Below are positions 63,105 through 64,000 of a stretch of DNA of 64,000 nt, piece by piece; within the stretch, counting starts at the first letter, position 1; each line of letters starts with the position of its first letter. The notes below the pieces were generated by a model. That model was given only the letters and a program-made list of their open reading frames with translations, ran no database searches and was not told the origin of the DNA. This DNA is from Pyropia haitanensis. Its lineage: Eukaryota; Rhodophyta; Bangiophyceae; Bangiales; Bangiaceae. The stretch lies in NCBI GenBank assembly GCA_008729055.1, contig SDUX01000002.1, positions 4,181,874 through 4,245,873 on the forward strand. The letters are read 5' to 3'. A program made the translations under genes and the position numbers.

Positions 63105-64000
63105 CCTGTTGAACAGACGCGCGGCGGTGGGAGCAGCACAGCCCGCGCGGCACTAGTAGCGAGGCAGCGTGGGGGGTGTACAAGCCACCCTTGGCCCGCG
63201 GGCCGTGCAGGCTGCCGGCAAGCCTGGCAGCGAGTGGTTGCCAGCCAGTGCGTCTTCAAAAACGGTAACAGTGAACAGCAATGGGAATGGGGGGGGAGTG
63301 AGGAAGGTTCGGTGGGGGGGGCGGCCAAGCGGATGCCGTCCGCCAGAGGCGCGCCCGCACGATGTTCGGCGGGTCGAGCGGGGCGGCGGCGACAACGGCC
63401 AAGTCCACGTCGGCGACCAGACAGGGGCTCCCGGGCCCCGCTCGTGGCCCGGACGGCCGCCGTCGGTGCCGCCGCAGAGACGATCTGAGCCAACAAAATG
63501 GGCGGGGCCGTGCACAGATCCGGAACAGCCCGTGGCCGGCGACCTGCTCGGCCGGCGACGGTCGACCAATCAGCGTCGGCGACACTCGGGACGCCATGCG
63601 GATCAGCTGGCGGGTGCTGGAGTTGCCACACTTCAGTTTCCTGCCAATGATCACCTCAGAACTATACCACGTGGCAACCACGATGACAATGGTGTAGTGA
63701 TAATGGACGTTCCAGCGTGGCCGCGAAGAATTGTGAGGAATGCAATTGATGTTACAATATACTGCTGATTCGATCATGCTTACAATGTACTCTATGCGTG
63801 GACAGTTACACAGCAGTCTACGTGGAGGCGGTCAGCAGACAAGCAACACGCGGCGAAGAGACGTCAAAGCCGTGGCACAAAGCGTGTGAGAGAGCATGAC
63901 GTGCGTCCACGGTTGGCGCCCTCCAGTCTGTCTGGGACTGCGGCCACCCAGCCGAGGCCACGTTGCAGCACGGTGGCGCCGGGAACCGCCGCCGGCCAGC
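63105..64000. promoter_or_regulatory. Upstream region of CAD
   Basis: About 900 bp. A lower-GC patch at 63640-63800 includes the palindrome CCACGTGG (63668-63675), a G-box-like sequence. Frames here are shadows. Start of the next gene, if any, lies outside the window. Confidence 0.45.

Overview
The window is nuclear DNA of a photosynthetic eukaryote, most likely a red alga of the Porphyra/Pyropia type (inference). The reasons are very high GC content, monocistronic genes on both strands with few short introns, and plastid-targeted products that begin MAFV. In addition, a CAD-type pyrimidine fusion, which land plants lack, sits beside plastid genes. No bacterial operon, CRISPR array, rRNA or tRNA gene was seen.

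Layout. 1-3490: GC-rich low-complexity DNA without a supportable gene. 3960-5970: a 2.0 kb DNA transposon-like element; a second, inverted copy lies at 46588-48600. 6831-15494: Golgi-type sulfotransferase (+), secreted Gly/Pro-rich coiled-coil protein (-), fructose-bisphosphatase-like protein (-). 18514-24605: mitochondrial P5C dehydrogenase (+, 3 exons) converging on the mitochondrial RNA nuclease Pet127 (-). 25389-31438: unknown coiled-coil protein (-), plastid HEAT-repeat protein (+), gamma-tubulin complex protein GCP2 (+). 32022-37140: plastid lumen protein (+, 2 exons), GPHR/GPR89 membrane protein (+, 3 exons), thylakoid TPM-domain protein (-). 37637-42475: RNA polymerase III largest subunit (+). 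43175-43927: unknown protein (-). 44560-45650: degenerate C-rich repeat. 49039-51530: TDY-type MAP kinase (+, 4 exons). 52160-53667: alpha/beta hydrolase (-). 54060-55110: lower-GC island with a possible transposon remnant. 55815-63104: single-exon CAD protein (-).

The genes do not form one pathway; they are housekeeping and organelle genes arranged in convergent and divergent pairs. The most informative signals are four. (1) Eight conserved genes carry frame breaks, nearly all in long G or C runs, and every one that can be signed has the same sign (one base short). (2) Two near-identical terminal-inverted-repeat elements face each other about 40 kb apart. (3) The dihydroorotase segment of CAD has lost its metal-binding motifs, as in fungal Ura2. 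(4) Seven of eight introns use a GTRCGT donor instead of GTAAGT. Part of the FBPase-like protein's active site is also lost.
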